The notes below the pieces were generated by a model. It was given only the letters and a program-made list of their open reading frames with translations, did not search any database and had not been told where the DNA came from. Of a stretch of DNA of 64,000 bases, positions 47,399 to 57,794 are shown piece by piece. The stretch comes from Paragyromitra xinjiangensis (taxonomy: Eukaryota > Ascomycota > Pezizomycetes > Pezizales > Discinaceae). The translations under genes and the position numbers were made by a program. How positions within the stretch are numbered: the first letter of the stretch is position 1; each line of letters opens with the position of its first letter. The stretch spans positions 558,001 through 622,000 of the forward strand of contig JBCAMK010000022.1 of the NCBI GenBank assembly GCA_038503065.1, given 5' to 3'.

Positions 47399-50300
47399 GT
47401 AGCCCCCCCTTCAAACGTGAGCTCCTGCGAACCTGAGGTACAACATCATTGGGTTTATCGGGGTATCGTTGATGAAAAACCTCCACCGCCTGTGTTTCTT
47501 GGTGATCCTTTGCCGATTCCAAGGTAGGTTGAGCGTAACCTGTCCATTTAACCAAATATTCCAATTTTCCATATTGCAGCCTTGAATCCAGGATCTCGTC
47601 AATATAATACTCTTCGTGATCATTAACTTGGACCGGGGGTGGTGGTGAAATAACCTGTCCTGGCAAGGGGTCCGTCGCGGTTGGCTTCATCAAGGACACA
47701 TGAAAAACGGGGTGATATTTGACTGATGTGGGAAGGTCAATCTCGTAAGCGTAAGGCGACACAACTCTTTTAACCAGGTAGGGGCCCATCCATTTCCAGT
47801 CCAGTTTCCTCGATATCCGAGAGGTGCGTACGTTTTTGGTGGATATAAAAACCTGATCCCCAACACAATAAGCTGGGGCCGGGATTCGGTGCTTATTGGT
47901 GCTAACTTCATAGACATCCTGAGCTGTCCGGATCTTTGTTCGTAGGAAGTCTTGGAGTTCTTCCATACGCTGGGCCAAATCTTTGGCATCAAGAGCCTGT
48001 GGATCACGGGAGGTTGGCATTGTCAATGTATTAAAGCGAGGATGATAGGCATAATTGGCGAAGAAAGGTGTAATCTTAGTGCTTGCCGATTCTTGATTAT
48101 TTGCTGCAAACTCCGCGATCGGTAACCATTTAGCCCAGTCTTCTTGTTGGTAGGACACGTAGCACCGAAGGTACTGTTCCATTACTGCATTAAGTCTTTC
48201 AGTCTGTCCATCCGTTTCTGGGTGGAAAGAGGTCGACATCCTGGCGTTGATTTGTAGCCGTTGGCATAGTTCTTTCCAGAACTTGGCAGTGAACTGTGTT
48301 CCACAGTCGGAGGTAATATAAGAAGGTAGGCCGTGGATTTTCCAAACATTCTGAAGATATAAGTCGGCCACCTGTCTAGCATTCACGGTAGTGTTGCAAG
48401 GAATTAGGTGCCTCATTTTTGACAATCGGTCAACAATAACCATTATCGCATCAAAGCCTTCCAATTCTGGTAACCCAGTCACAAAATCCATCGATAATTC
48501 TTCCCAGGGTCTATTTGGAATGGGTAGGGGGCGGAGGACTCCTTGTGTGCCTTGTGTTACTGGCTTTGCTCGTTGACAGACATGGCAGTTCCTAATGTAG
48601 CGGCCGATATACTCCCTCATCTTTGGCCAATAAAAATCCCTAGATATCAATTCGAAGGTTTTTTCTCATCCTGGGTGTCCTGCTGCTGGTGCATCGTGAT
48701 GTTGTTTCAGGATTTCGAGACGAAGTGGATCGAAATTGGGAACGAAGAAGCCTTGGCGGTATTTGAGGAGCCCATTGCTGTTGGTGCATTCTGCCAAGGA
48801 GATTTCTTTTGATTGTCTATCTCCCTTTTCCAACGCTGTAAGGATTTTCTCCGGGAATGGGTCAGTTTTATATCCTTCTTTAAATAATAGAAGTAGGGTG
48901 GCATCCAATTCAGCGGGTTCGTTTGATAAAGAGCCCGCCAACAAACTTAGCTTAGGATCCAAATTTTCTTTCTTCAATACCACTTGACTCTGGTGTGCGA
49001 GTCTTTCATCCCCTTCTTCAGGGAGATCTCCTCATCTCCTGGTCAATGCATCCGGTTTTCCTCCTTGTTTTCCAGGGCGGTAAGTGATGACAAAGTTAAA
49101 GCGTGAAAGGTACTCGGCCCATCTGGCTTGTCGACGGTTCAGTTGCTTGGTGGTCATAAAATACTCCAAGTTCTTATGGTCCGAAATAACAGAAATGGGG
49201 TGTGCCGCTCCTTCCAGTTCCGGTCTCCATTCTTCAAAAGTGCGAATGATGGCAAGCAGTTCCTTGTCATAAATTTCGTAGTTGCATTCTGCCGGGGAAT
49301 GTTTTTTGAAAAAGAAGGCCACTGGGTGTAATACTCCGTTATCATCATACTGAGAAAGAATGTTGGCGGACACATAATCGGAGGCATCTGTTTCCACAAA
49401 GATTTTCTTTTCAGGGTCAAAGTGCATCAAAATTGGGGCAGTGGTGAAGGCAAGTTTCAAGTCATCGAACGCCTGCTGCGCTTTTGGGGACCATTTGAAA
49501 GGTAGATCCTTTTTTGTTAGCACTGTGAGGGGTGCAGAAAGCCGTGAAAACCCGAATATAAACCGTCGGTAGAAATTTGCGAATCCTAGGAAAGCTTGGA
49601 CGTCTTTGACTGATTTTGGAGTTCCCCATTTGTGTACCGCTTTCAATTTCTCCTCATCCATGCTGATACCGTCCGGTGAAAGAATTAAACCTAAATACTT
49701 TGTTGATTGGGTATGGAATTCGCATTTCTCAGGTTTGAGGAGGATCCCTTGTTTTAGGGCCTGGAGAACCTTACGAACATGTTCCTTGTGTTCCTCCAAG
49801 TTGTCACTGTAGATCAGGATATCATCAAGATAGGCTGTGCAGAAGATATCCAGGTATTCAATAAGGCAATCATTAACAAAGCATTGGAAGGTGCCAGGTG
49901 CGTTGGTGAGCCCAAATGGCATGACTTTATACTCATAGAGGCCGTAACGGGTGCGGAATGCTGTTTTCCACTCTTCTCCCTCTGCCATCCGTATTTGATT
50001 ATACCCCATTCGGAGATCCAGCTTGGTGTACCATTTTGCCTTGGCCAGGCAGTCCAGGGTTTCTCGGATGAGGGGAGAAGTATAGCGGTCCTTAATAGTG
50101 ATATTATTTAATCCGCGGTAGTCAACACACAAACGAAGAGATCCATCCGCTTTTTTGACAAAGAGGACCGGGGACCCAGCTGGTGATGAGCTGGCTTGGA
50201 TAAACCCTTTTCCGAGGTTGTCTCCTATATACTCCTTCAGTACCCGGAGTTCTTCTTGTGACATACCATATAGTGGTCCAAAGGGGGGTTCTTTTCCATC

Positions 50301-51094
50301 GAGAAGTGGTATCTTGTGATCGTAGGGGCGGCGTGGGGGGAGTCCATTTGCTTTTGTTTCATCAAACATATCCAGGAACTCATGATACTCCAGGGGGATT
50401 CGTTTTTTCCATTCCTCCTTGGTAATTTGTTTATCGAGGATCTTATTGATCTCATACAAGGAGATGGCGTAGATTTGGGAAGTCTGTTTCTTAGCTAGCC
50501 GGCTAAAAGCTGCGGCCCCAATGAAATGGACCTTGAGTTTCTCCAGGGGTTGGATACCATGAACGGTGACAGGGGATGCGAAGGGGGTGCAGTGGGTGCG
50601 GCAACGGCTGGATCCAAAGGTGATTTTATTGGCTGCGAATTGTAGAGCAATATCGTGATATTTCATCCAAGGGATTCCTAGGACCAGTGGGTAGTGACCG
50701 AGTTGTGTCACAAAGAAGGGGGCTTTTTCCTGGTGATTTTGGATAGAAAGTCCACAATGTACAAGATGGGTGATGGCCCCTGAGGAAATGGGCCTTCCAT
50801 CGATAACTTCAAGTTGACGGGGGTTCTTTAAAGAAACAAGGGGAAAATTATGGTGACGCGTGAATTCTTCATCCATGAATGCAAATCCCGAGGCTCCAGT
50901 GTCCAAAAGTGCGTGAGTTTGTATGGTTTTATTGTTACTTGAAAGATTACACGAAATAACAAAATGTTCCCTATCCAATTGATCCTCCACGCACACGTTT
51001 GACACTGAAAACTCCAAAATAGAAAAGACAGACAGAGGAGAGAAAATAGAAACCAAAGCAGGGTCACAAAACGACTCTGGTTTTAAAAGTTTAA
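47208..51094 (-). pseudogene. pol: Gypsy Pol polyprotein, interrupted by two TGA stops
   Basis: One continuous -1 frame relative to gag, about 1,290 codons. Order: protease (ALLDTGASGFAFMD, near 50920-50870), reverse transcriptase (catalytic YLDDILIYS, near 49840-49810), RNase H (FVETDASDY...YDKELLAI), zinc-binding integrase (HHDAPAAGHPG, CHVCQRAKP) with core DFVTGLPELEGFDAIMVIVD, and a chromodomain near 47620-47480 (YYIDEILDSR...YLVKWTGY). Two in-frame TGA codons break it: 49034-49032 (after DALTRR) and 48669-48667 (after AGHPG). Both sit where Arg would be read, so single CGA to TGA changes explain them. No frameshift is needed elsewhere. The unusual C-terminus is encoded by the 3' LTR. Confidence 0.9.
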
Positions 51095-52396
51095 AGACTG
51101 GGAGATATCCGCAGCCGTGAAAGAAGGTAATGGGTCAATAGACCCTGAAAAAGAAGAAGAAGAAAAAGAAGAAGCAGCAGGAGCAGTATTGACCAAAGCT
51201 CCCCTCATTGCCGGTTTCTTTGGCGCTGAGGGGCAATTGGCGTAGGAATGATTTTTGCCTGCACAGAACAGACATTTGCCAGTGGAACGACGCCACTGTT
51301 TCTCGAGATCCGAAAGCTTTTTTCGTCCATTGACCATGGTGAATCGTTGGTCCAGTGGAGGGTGCAAAAGATTACTAGTTCTACCAAAAGAAAGATCCAT
51401 GGGGGCGAGTCCACCAGGAACATGGGATGGGTGAGAGGTGAAGGCGGCAGGTGCAGGGGCAGTAAATTGTCCTATGTTGCTCCGGTTGGTCCCCTTCTTT
51501 TCTTCCTTCCTTGCCCTGATGCGATTATCCAAACGAAGTAAATGGGTGGTGAGGGTGTTGAAGGTGGTGGGGGGATCCGGGAAGATAACCATGGCTTCTT
51601 TGAGTTCCTCCGACATTCCATATTCCAGAGCATCCATTTTTGCCCTTTCCTCATACATTAAGCGGCCCATGATTCGTTGGAAATCCGCCAAATAAGCGGA
51701 AAATTCACGCTTACCTTGCCGAAGTTGGTGGAGTTCCCTTCTCGCTGTACCCATCGGATCGGGGTCACTGAAAGCTGTTTCCAAAGCGGTGATGAGTTCG
51801 GCAGCGGATGCCCATGTGGTTAGGCCGGCAGGGAGGACAGTGTGGCGGATTTGCTCGAGAGCAGCTCCTTCCAAGCAGTTGATGGTGTATAGAATTTTAT
51901 TATTCTCATCGGTGAATCTGTCATGGTTGATCGAGAGCTTGGAACGAAGTTGGAGCACAAAGCCAGGGAGCTTCTCACGAGACCCATCGAATTTTTCTGG
52001 GTCTGGCATCTTTTCAGATCGGTGGGAGGCAGGACGTAGGTTCTGATCAGGTGGGGGTAACGCTGGGGTTGCTGCGCGTTGGGCTTGGCCCAGTTGAGTG
52101 CGAAGGTTATTTCGCTCTTGACAGAGTCTGTTGATGGTGGAGGTAGCCTGGGTATAATTCTCGGTTAAGTTGGAGAGCTGAAGCCGGGTGGTGTTGGCTA
52201 CAAGTTCTGCCTGCCCCCTCTCGTCTTCCAGGAGGTCGACCTGGGCCTCAAGTCCTTGAACATGACTCAATAGCTGTGCATACAGAGCATTAAGGTCCGC
52301 CTTTGCCAACGATTCGAAATGGGTTTGGGTAGGGAAGATCCAAGTTTCCGGAGCTGGATCGTTGGTCTGTGGTGCAGGGTTGGGTACCGCTGCCAT
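51083..52396 (-). CDS. gag: Gypsy Gag polyprotein
   Basis: 437 residues, intact from MAAVPNPAPQ to the TAA at 51085-51083. Structural protein of the virus-like particle that packages element RNA. An N-terminal coiled coil (residues about 30-95) precedes the capsid-like region with DPEKFDGSREKLPGFVLQL and GTARRELHQLRQGKREFSAY. A CCHC knuckle lies near the C-terminus (CLFCAGKNHSYANC, about residues 375-390). Pol overlaps its end in the -1 frame. Confidence 0.93.
   Translation of the reverse strand: MAAVPNPAPQTNDPAPETWIFPTQTHFESLAKADLNALYAQLLSHVQGLEAQVDLLEDERGQAELVANTTRLQLSNLTENYTQATSTINRLCQERNNLRTQLGQAQRAATPALPPPDQNLRPASHRSEKMPDPEKFDGSREKLPGFVLQLRSKLSINHDRFTDENNKILYTINCLEGAALEQIRHTVLPAGLTTWASAAELITALETAFSDPDPMGTARRELHQLRQGKREFSAYLADFQRIMGRLMYEERAKMDALEYGMSEELKEAMVIFPDPPTTFNTLTTHLLRLDNRIRARKEEKKGTNRSNIGQFTAPAPAAFTSHPSHVPGGLAPMDLSFGRTSNLLHPPLDQRFTMVNGRKKLSDLEKQWRRSTGKCLFCAGKNHSYANCPSAPKKPAMRGALVNTAPAASSFSSSSFSGSIDPLPSFTAADISQSLNF
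51089..51095 (-). promoter_or_regulatory. Candidate -1 ribosomal frameshift site, gag to pol
   Basis: Sense TTTAAAC in the gag phase T TTA AAC, followed by TTT TAA (the gag stop). Slipping back one base enters the pol frame (TTT AAA CTT TTA), which is open from there through the protease. This is a classic slippery heptamer in the right phase and place. Confidence 0.72.
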
Positions 52397-52502
52397 GGTG
52401 AGGTGGGTAAGGGTGGATCTCTAGATGTTTTTAGAGATTGTGGAGGGGATAGAGTTGGTCCGTAGGTATTCGTCGTCAAGCCAGTAAGGTACCACCAGTA
52501 AA

Positions 52503-54385
52503 CATCAGCAAAAAAAAAATGTCGCCCCGACACTTTCTTGTCTTCCGGAAGGCCATATTCCGCCCGCTGCGTTTGTGGCCTTCCCTACAACCCAGGCGAG
52601 CTGGTCCGAGTGCTTGCCTGTGCGGGCGCAGGCTGCGCAACGCTCCGGCCTCCTGGCGCTCGGCTGCAGCTCAGCTGTGACCACCCACGCCCGGATGTGG
52701 CACTTAGCGAAATCCAGCAGGCTCTACCCATCGAATTTTGCTAAGTCCCTGGAAACTCGGGACTTAGCAAAATTCACCTCGCCTCCCCCCAGGCACTTAG
52801 CGATTTTCAAAAATCTCCAGGTCGCTTAGTCATCGCTTAGTAGTCGCCATGCTGTCGCCAAAGCAACGCCTAATAAGACACCAATCTCCACCTCTCCCGT
52901 CCTTCCTACTATTGCTTCCCCCTATTCCCTCCCACCCATCCCCTACCTCGCTGTACCGCTGACATCGTGACATTTAGGTTCGAAGTAACGAGCTCTGCTT
53001 GCAAAGAACCTCCCAGGTAACGTCTTGATTCCGTTTATTTGACTCCTGCTGATATGCCTCCTAGACTCGCTTCGATCCGCTGCTTCAGCTTCCTCTGCTT
53101 CCGCCTAAGCGAGCTCTATATGCTGATCGATTCGCTGCCTGTGCCATATGGTCGATTCGCTGCCTGAGCTTCCGCTGCCTCAGTCAATTGATCGATTCGC
53201 TGCCTCTGCCATATGGTCAATCCGCTGCCTGAGCTTCCGCCGCCTCCTGGAGGTCGTCGATCCGCTGCCTGAGCTTCCTCCGCCTCCGCCATATGGTCGA
53301 TTCGCTGCCTGAGCTTCCTGAGCTTCCGCCATATGGTCGATTCGCTGCCTGAGCTTCCGCTGCCTGCGCCACATGGTCGATTCGCTGCCTGAGCTTCCGC
53401 CGCCTCAGCCAATTGATCGATTCGCTGCAGCAGCCTCCGCTGCCTGCGCCATATGGTCGATCCGCTGCCTGAGCTTCCGCCGCCTCCGCCACAGCTGCAG
53501 CAGCTTCCGCTGCCTGCGCCATATGGTCAATTTGCTGCCTGAGCTTCCGCCGCCTCCTGGAGGTCGTCAATTCGCTGCCTGAGCTTCCTGCGCCTCCGCC
53601 ATATGGTCGATCCGCTGCCTGAGCTTCCGCTGCCTGTGCCACATGGTCAATTCGCTGCAGCAGCCTCCGCTGCCTTCGCCATATGGTCAATTCGCTGCCT
53701 GAGCTTCCGCCGCCTCCGCCAATTGATCGATTCGCTGCTGCAGCCTCCGCTGCCTGCGCCATATGGTCGATCCGCTGCCTGAGCTTCCGCCACCTCCTGG
53801 AGGTCGTCAATTCGCTGCCTGAGCTTCCTGCGCCTCCGCCATATGGTCAATTCGCTGCCTGAGCTTCCGCTGCCTGCGCCACATGGTCAATTCGCTGCCT
53901 GCGCCATATGGTCAATTCGCTGCCTGCGCCATATGGTCAATTCGCTGCCTGAGCTTCCGCCGCCTCCGCCAGGCCATCGATTTGATGCTCAACCCCCCCC
54001 CTACCCATAGAGTACGAAGAACAGATACATGTACATATAGAACTATATATAGATCCATAGAAATAATAGAACGATTGTAAACAAGCATATGGTGCCAGGC
54101 CAGGTGAAAACTCCCAAACTAGACCAAAGGGCGACCTGCTGAAAATGTGATTCTGTGGGCGCGCTGCTCTCCCCCCGCTGTCCTCCAGACGCTCGTCAAC
54201 CCTCCATGGTCGCCCAGAGAATAGCCTCCTGGATCTAGGGCGCCCCCATGCCGACCTCTGGTAAGCTGTCGCCCAGACGTGAAGAGCAAATTTTACAGCC
54301 TGAGGGAGGGCTATATTCCGCCCAGACCGCCTGGGGCGCCTGATGCATTGGGCGGACCGGGCGACAATCCGTTTTTTTGCTGATG
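52503..54385. mobile_element. CATCAGC element, copy B (complete), nested in Gypsy leader
   Basis: 1,883 bp with inverted ends: CATCAGCAAAAAAAAAATGT then CGCCC at the left, and the complement of CATCAGCAAAAAAACGGATT then GTCGCCC at the right. It interrupts the Gypsy leader between the primer-binding region and gag, so it is younger than the Gypsy insertion or was carried by it. The flanks give no clear target duplication beyond AA. Left third shares long similarity with copy A; the middle is a 40-bp minisatellite; the right part (54000-54360) is GC-rich with GCGCCC/GGGCGAC words that echo the left part in reverse. No transposase gene, so it depends on another element. Superfamily unknown. Confidence 0.68.
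53130..53965. repeat. 40-bp minisatellite in copy B
   Basis: About 20 tandem units of 40 bp, close to CCATATGGTCGATTCGCTGC then CTGAGCTTCCGCCGCCTCCG, with alternative cassettes (CCAATTGATC for CCATATGGTC, TGGAGGTCGT, AGCAGCC). The period is exact at 53601, 53641, 53681 and 53721. Because 40 is not a multiple of three, the reading phase cycles every 120 bp; the long Ala/Gln/Arg-rich frames here are by-products. Confidence 0.85.
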
Positions 54386-54525
54386 AAGGTTCAGGTGCTT
54401 TTGTGTTTTGTTTTCGGGGTGTGGCGCAGGGGAATAATCGAGCAATGAGTTGGTGACTCCAAGAGGTTAAGGACATGAAGAGATCCCAATTTTTTAGGGA
54501 TCGCTGGTGAGGGGTGTGGATGAGG

Positions 54526-54536
54526 AAGCAACGTAA
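54526..54536 (-). promoter_or_regulatory. Self-primer binding site of Gypsy element
   Basis: Directly inside the 5' LTR the sense strand reads TTACGTTGCTT. It does not start with the TGG expected for a tRNA 3' end. Its ACGTTGCTT is a perfect 9-nt complement of AAGCAACGT in the LTR (54763-54755), downstream of the TATA box. This matches the self-priming known for Tf1/sushi elements. Confidence 0.6.
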
Positions 54537-54952
54537 TCTCAAGGAATGAGGTCTCATCAAGCCCTTCGGTATCCCCAAAGGTGAGCAGTGCTACTTGAGG
54601 GACACTTCGTCACGATGATAGTACTATGTTTTCCACAGGCCTCACATAGTGTAAGAATCGAAGTGATTCTGGGGGTGCGACAGCGACAGCGACGGCGATG
54701 TTTCTGAGATAGAAACAGAGATGTTATAACCGTACAGTAGAGGTGAAGTAAGAAACGTTGCTTAAAAGAAGAAGAAGGAAAAGAAACAAGAACAACAGAA
54801 TCCCTTGCTTATATATCCTATTTCTCCCTTACCCTGACTCATCCATGACTCAACACATTCCAGGCAGCTGACCGAACTAAAAAGAAAAACAAAGAAACAC
54901 AACATTCCGAACCGCATCCAATCAATCCTTTTTGTCCGTTCCATCCATGAAA
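54537..54952 (-). repeat. 5' LTR of Gypsy element
   Basis: 416 bp, same ends and length as the 3' LTR. Contains the likely promoter TATATAAG (54815-54808) and the presumed transcript start near 54763. Confidence 0.93.
54808..54815 (-). promoter_or_regulatory. TATA box in the Gypsy 5' LTR
   Basis: Sense-strand TATATAAG, 52 nt upstream of the AAGCAACGT that pairs with the primer-binding region. The spacing is reasonable for a fungal TATA promoter. Confidence 0.55.
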
Positions 54953-54957
54953 TCTTG
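54953..54957. repeat. Gypsy target duplication, right
   Basis: TCTTG, partner of 46978-46982. Confidence 0.85.
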
Positions 54958-55655
54958 GCAGACACAATCGGTCAAATGCCTGGGCTATAAGAAAAGCATA
55001 GTTCGCCGACTTCACCAATTAACTCAATCTCATTGACCATCTAATATATAGTCTACTAATATACAGAATAATAGGTATCCAAATCCATATGATTGTTTAT
55101 GAGCCACACCTTCGGTTGGCTAGCAGTTTCATCGCCTTCTCTTTCTGGTACCAAGTGTACAGCTCCCTCTATGCTCGACACAGGCGTGACGTATCGATCT
55201 CTGGTGTCCTTCTCTACCGCAACGCATCCGTGATATCGATCTGGCAGTCCGCTCGTTTTGCAGTATTTTGTTCCAATTATCATTGCGAGTTCTACTGCAG
55301 AGGGTGAACGACTGTATATGCTTCATCCGCTTTTGGTAGTTTTCAGAACGTGGGTCTTAATTTGGTTAATCGCATTTGGTACTAGTAGAGCAGGCGCTGG
55401 GGGTGTGTAGCTGAAGTAGAGTAATGGGATTGCTGCCTTACGTCCTTGGAGAGTATCTTGTGTACGGTCCTCGGAGTGCCGTGTCCAGATGGTGTGTCGA
55501 AGCCCACCACCGTTTCGCCAATTGGGGGCGCACCTCAGAAGTTGCTTCTCCACATCCAAAGGCCTTTGAAATGGCTGATAGAAGTATGCGATAGAGTTGT
55601 AAACCTTGATACGTGTTCGTTGTGGATAGTCCGCGTCCTCCCCACATATTGACCT
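54958..55655. other. Spacer between Gypsy and LINE, no gene seen
   Basis: 700 bp of unassigned sequence. Short frames on both strands match nothing known to me. Confidence 0.4.
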
Positions 55656-55660
55656 AAAGA

Positions 55661-56992
55661 TTTATTTATTTATTTATTGCTCATATTGCATAAATCCGTA
55701 ACGGATATGGCATACAGTGAAAGGAAACCCCATGACCACACAATAACTAACAAAGGAAAATCCTCCGCGAACATGAACCAACTAATTAGTAGATATCCAC
55801 ATCAGATATCCCTTTGCGAAAAAACAGAAGAAACAAAAATCAAAACAAAATAACAAAAGGAAAATAACAAAAGAAGAAATAACAATTTTTATCTCAAAGT
55901 TCTACCGAACAGTAGAAACGAACGGAATATCAATCGACAGGGTAAAATCATAGGGAAATACTCAAACAGTTTTTATAATCAGAAATCCTCCACACGGTCA
56001 TATTCCATCTCACCCCACTTTCAGGGTATTCATCAGTTTTTCTATCGTCCTTCGCCATCGCATGCTTTGGGCCTATAGCCCATTCTTTACTAGCTGTTCT
56101 CTCTTTCTCCTTCGCTCTCTTCCTCTTCGTCGTTGTAGAGGTATATTCCTTGGTGGGAGTACCTGTTGTCTTCTTGTTGTTCCAGGGTCCAATTTCTGGT
56201 AGCGATTTGGGTTGGTGTGAGGAATGTTTCAATGGTGGCAGCCAGGCCAGCATTGGTATGCATCGCAGTTCTCCATGTGAGTGGCATTGGTTTGAGGGCT
56301 GCTTTGAGTGCTTTGCGATAGGTAGGAAGTGGTTCCTGGCCACACTCTAGCAGTAGGTGTTGAGGTGTTTGGTTATCGAAGCCACATTTGCATTTAGTGT
56401 CTTCAATGTTATTGGTAGGGATTCTGGCGAGGTAGGATTTGGTGTATCCATGTCCGGTTCTCATTTGAGTGATGGTAGAGGCTGTTCTTCTGGGGATGTT
56501 TCCCCTCAGCGGGGCACTTGGTTTCAGTGCTGGTTGTCCATAGTAGCTGCGGCCTTTCTTTGCCTGCTTCCATTTGGCTTTCCATGTCGTCAGGGAGTGT
56601 TCCTTGATGTTTCTCTTGAGGTATGTGATGGAGGTGAGGACATCTGATTCTATCCTGGTTCCTTGGGCTCCTATCTTGGCGAGCTTATCAGCTAGCTCGT
56701 TGCCGGCAACGTTGACATGTCCTGGTACCCAATAAACATGGGTTTTGATGCCACTGTCTTCGAGTTGAAGCAAGTTGTTGCGGGCTTCAATGACCAGGTG
56801 TTGGCCTGGCATAGGGAGGGGTGTTGTCATTCATTGTACTGCTGCTTGGTTGTCGCAGTAGATGTAGACATCATCCGTCATGTGAGGTGATCGCTGTACT
56901 TGTAGGATTGCATGCTTAGTGGCTTTTGCAATACCATAAAGTTCTGCGTTGAAGACTTCATTTTCTTTGCCGAGGTGGTAGGTGTAACGGGT
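55661..56992 (-). mobile_element. LINE-2, 3' part (older, split)
   Basis: Minus-strand non-LTR retrotransposon. Its 3' tail is a (TAAA)n run (plus strand TTTATTTATTTATTTATT, 55661-55678). The rest is a 3' UTR and the end of ORF2. The upstream part resumes at about 62990 and leaves the window at 64000. The two parts were separated by the insertion now holding LINE-1. Confidence 0.8.
56090..56992 (-). pseudogene. LINE-2 ORF2, RNase H C-terminal half and tail
   Basis: The frame contains the RNase H motifs EVFNAELYGI and YCDNQAAVQ, then a TGA at 56833-56831, then HVYWVPGHVNVAGNELADKL in the same frame. The TGA stands where Arg (CGA) would be expected. After RNase H comes a CCHC-type end, CKCGFDNQTPQHLLLEC. 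Its N-terminal RNase H half (FYTDGSLLEGKTGAG) lies across the insertion at about 63080-62995. Confidence 0.85.
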
Positions 56993-57794
56993 ACGCGGTT
57001 ACTGCCTCTAGCATGCGTAGTAGATCAGGGCCGGACTGATGGGACAGTAGGAGCCTGCATCGGTGGGGTTGCTCCCACATGCAGAGAGCTACCGCGTCCC
57101 ACTGATCTGGTTGATGCAGAGGAACCACATGTGCGTCAGCTGACGAGCTGTCAGCACATAGACGGCTGCATCTACCACTCCGAGGAAGTGGTAGAGTTCT
57201 GAATCAACCTGTGCAGTATGCATCAGCAGAAGCTGATAGGCAACGCACTGGCAGCGCTATCTACTAGTAAAAAACATGCGGATTAGACTGAACTGCACCG
57301 TGCATGTATGACTGCAGTGTGCAGGACTATGCCGGTGGTTCATAGAGTCTAGAGTGGTCAGATTGCTAATGAAGGTGCGGCAGCTCTTGAAGCATAGCCC
57401 CCGGAAGTATGGAAGGTCTTCCGGAGTAGAACACCAGTCCATTTGGCAATGGGACTCCGGGTCAAACCCAGTCCCCCACTAGAGCACGGCAGAGCGAGGA
57501 CTGCGGAACACTGGTGTTAAATACATCGCGAATGCTCCACCCTGCTGCTCCATTCTTCAGCGATAGTTGAGCCTTCGAACCGAACCCACACCTTCCTAAA
57601 CAGGAAATCCAACCACCACGCAAAACAGAAATCTCACGATAAGTCTTTATTCCACAGCTTCAAGTTACCCCGCACCAAGTGAAAGTGAGGAGTCGCTACC
57701 CACACCACCACTTCGTTTCGCCTATAGCTGTTAGTTACAGAGCCCCAACCTCCCCCTACCTCACGGACAAATTTAATCACGGTCGCAAGGCCTG

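Larger units (their letters stand above)
46983..54952 (-). mobile_element. Ty3/Gypsy chromovirus LTR retrotransposon (Tf1/sushi-like)
   Basis: A 7,970-bp element read on the minus strand. Two 416-bp LTRs (46983-47398 and 54537-54952) are flanked by a perfect 5-bp direct repeat TCTTG (46978-46982 and 54953-54957). Order in the sense direction: 5' LTR, primer-binding region, leader (interrupted by the CATCAGC element B), gag, pol with protease, reverse transcriptase, RNase H, integrase, chromodomain, a polypurine run near 47412-47403, 3' LTR. The LTRs differ at about 12 sites, 11 of them transitions, by eye (about 97% identical). Pol has two stop codons, so this copy is probably not autonomous now. 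Confidence 0.95.

Noticed and set aside
53217..53810. 197-codon Ala/Gln/Arg-rich frame
   Set aside because: Generated by the minisatellite; equivalent frames exist in other phases of the same strand.
53130..53965. Regularly spaced 40-bp repeat resembling a CRISPR array
   Set aside because: The units are directly tandem with no unique spacers, and the genome is eukaryotic. It is a minisatellite.
52491..54397. A clear target duplication for element B
   Set aside because: Only AA is shared on both sides of CATCAGC...GCTGATG; this is too short to use as evidence.
54762..54965. 67-codon minus-strand frame at the 5' LTR
   Set aside because: A copy of the pol tail encoded by the LTR, not a separate gene.
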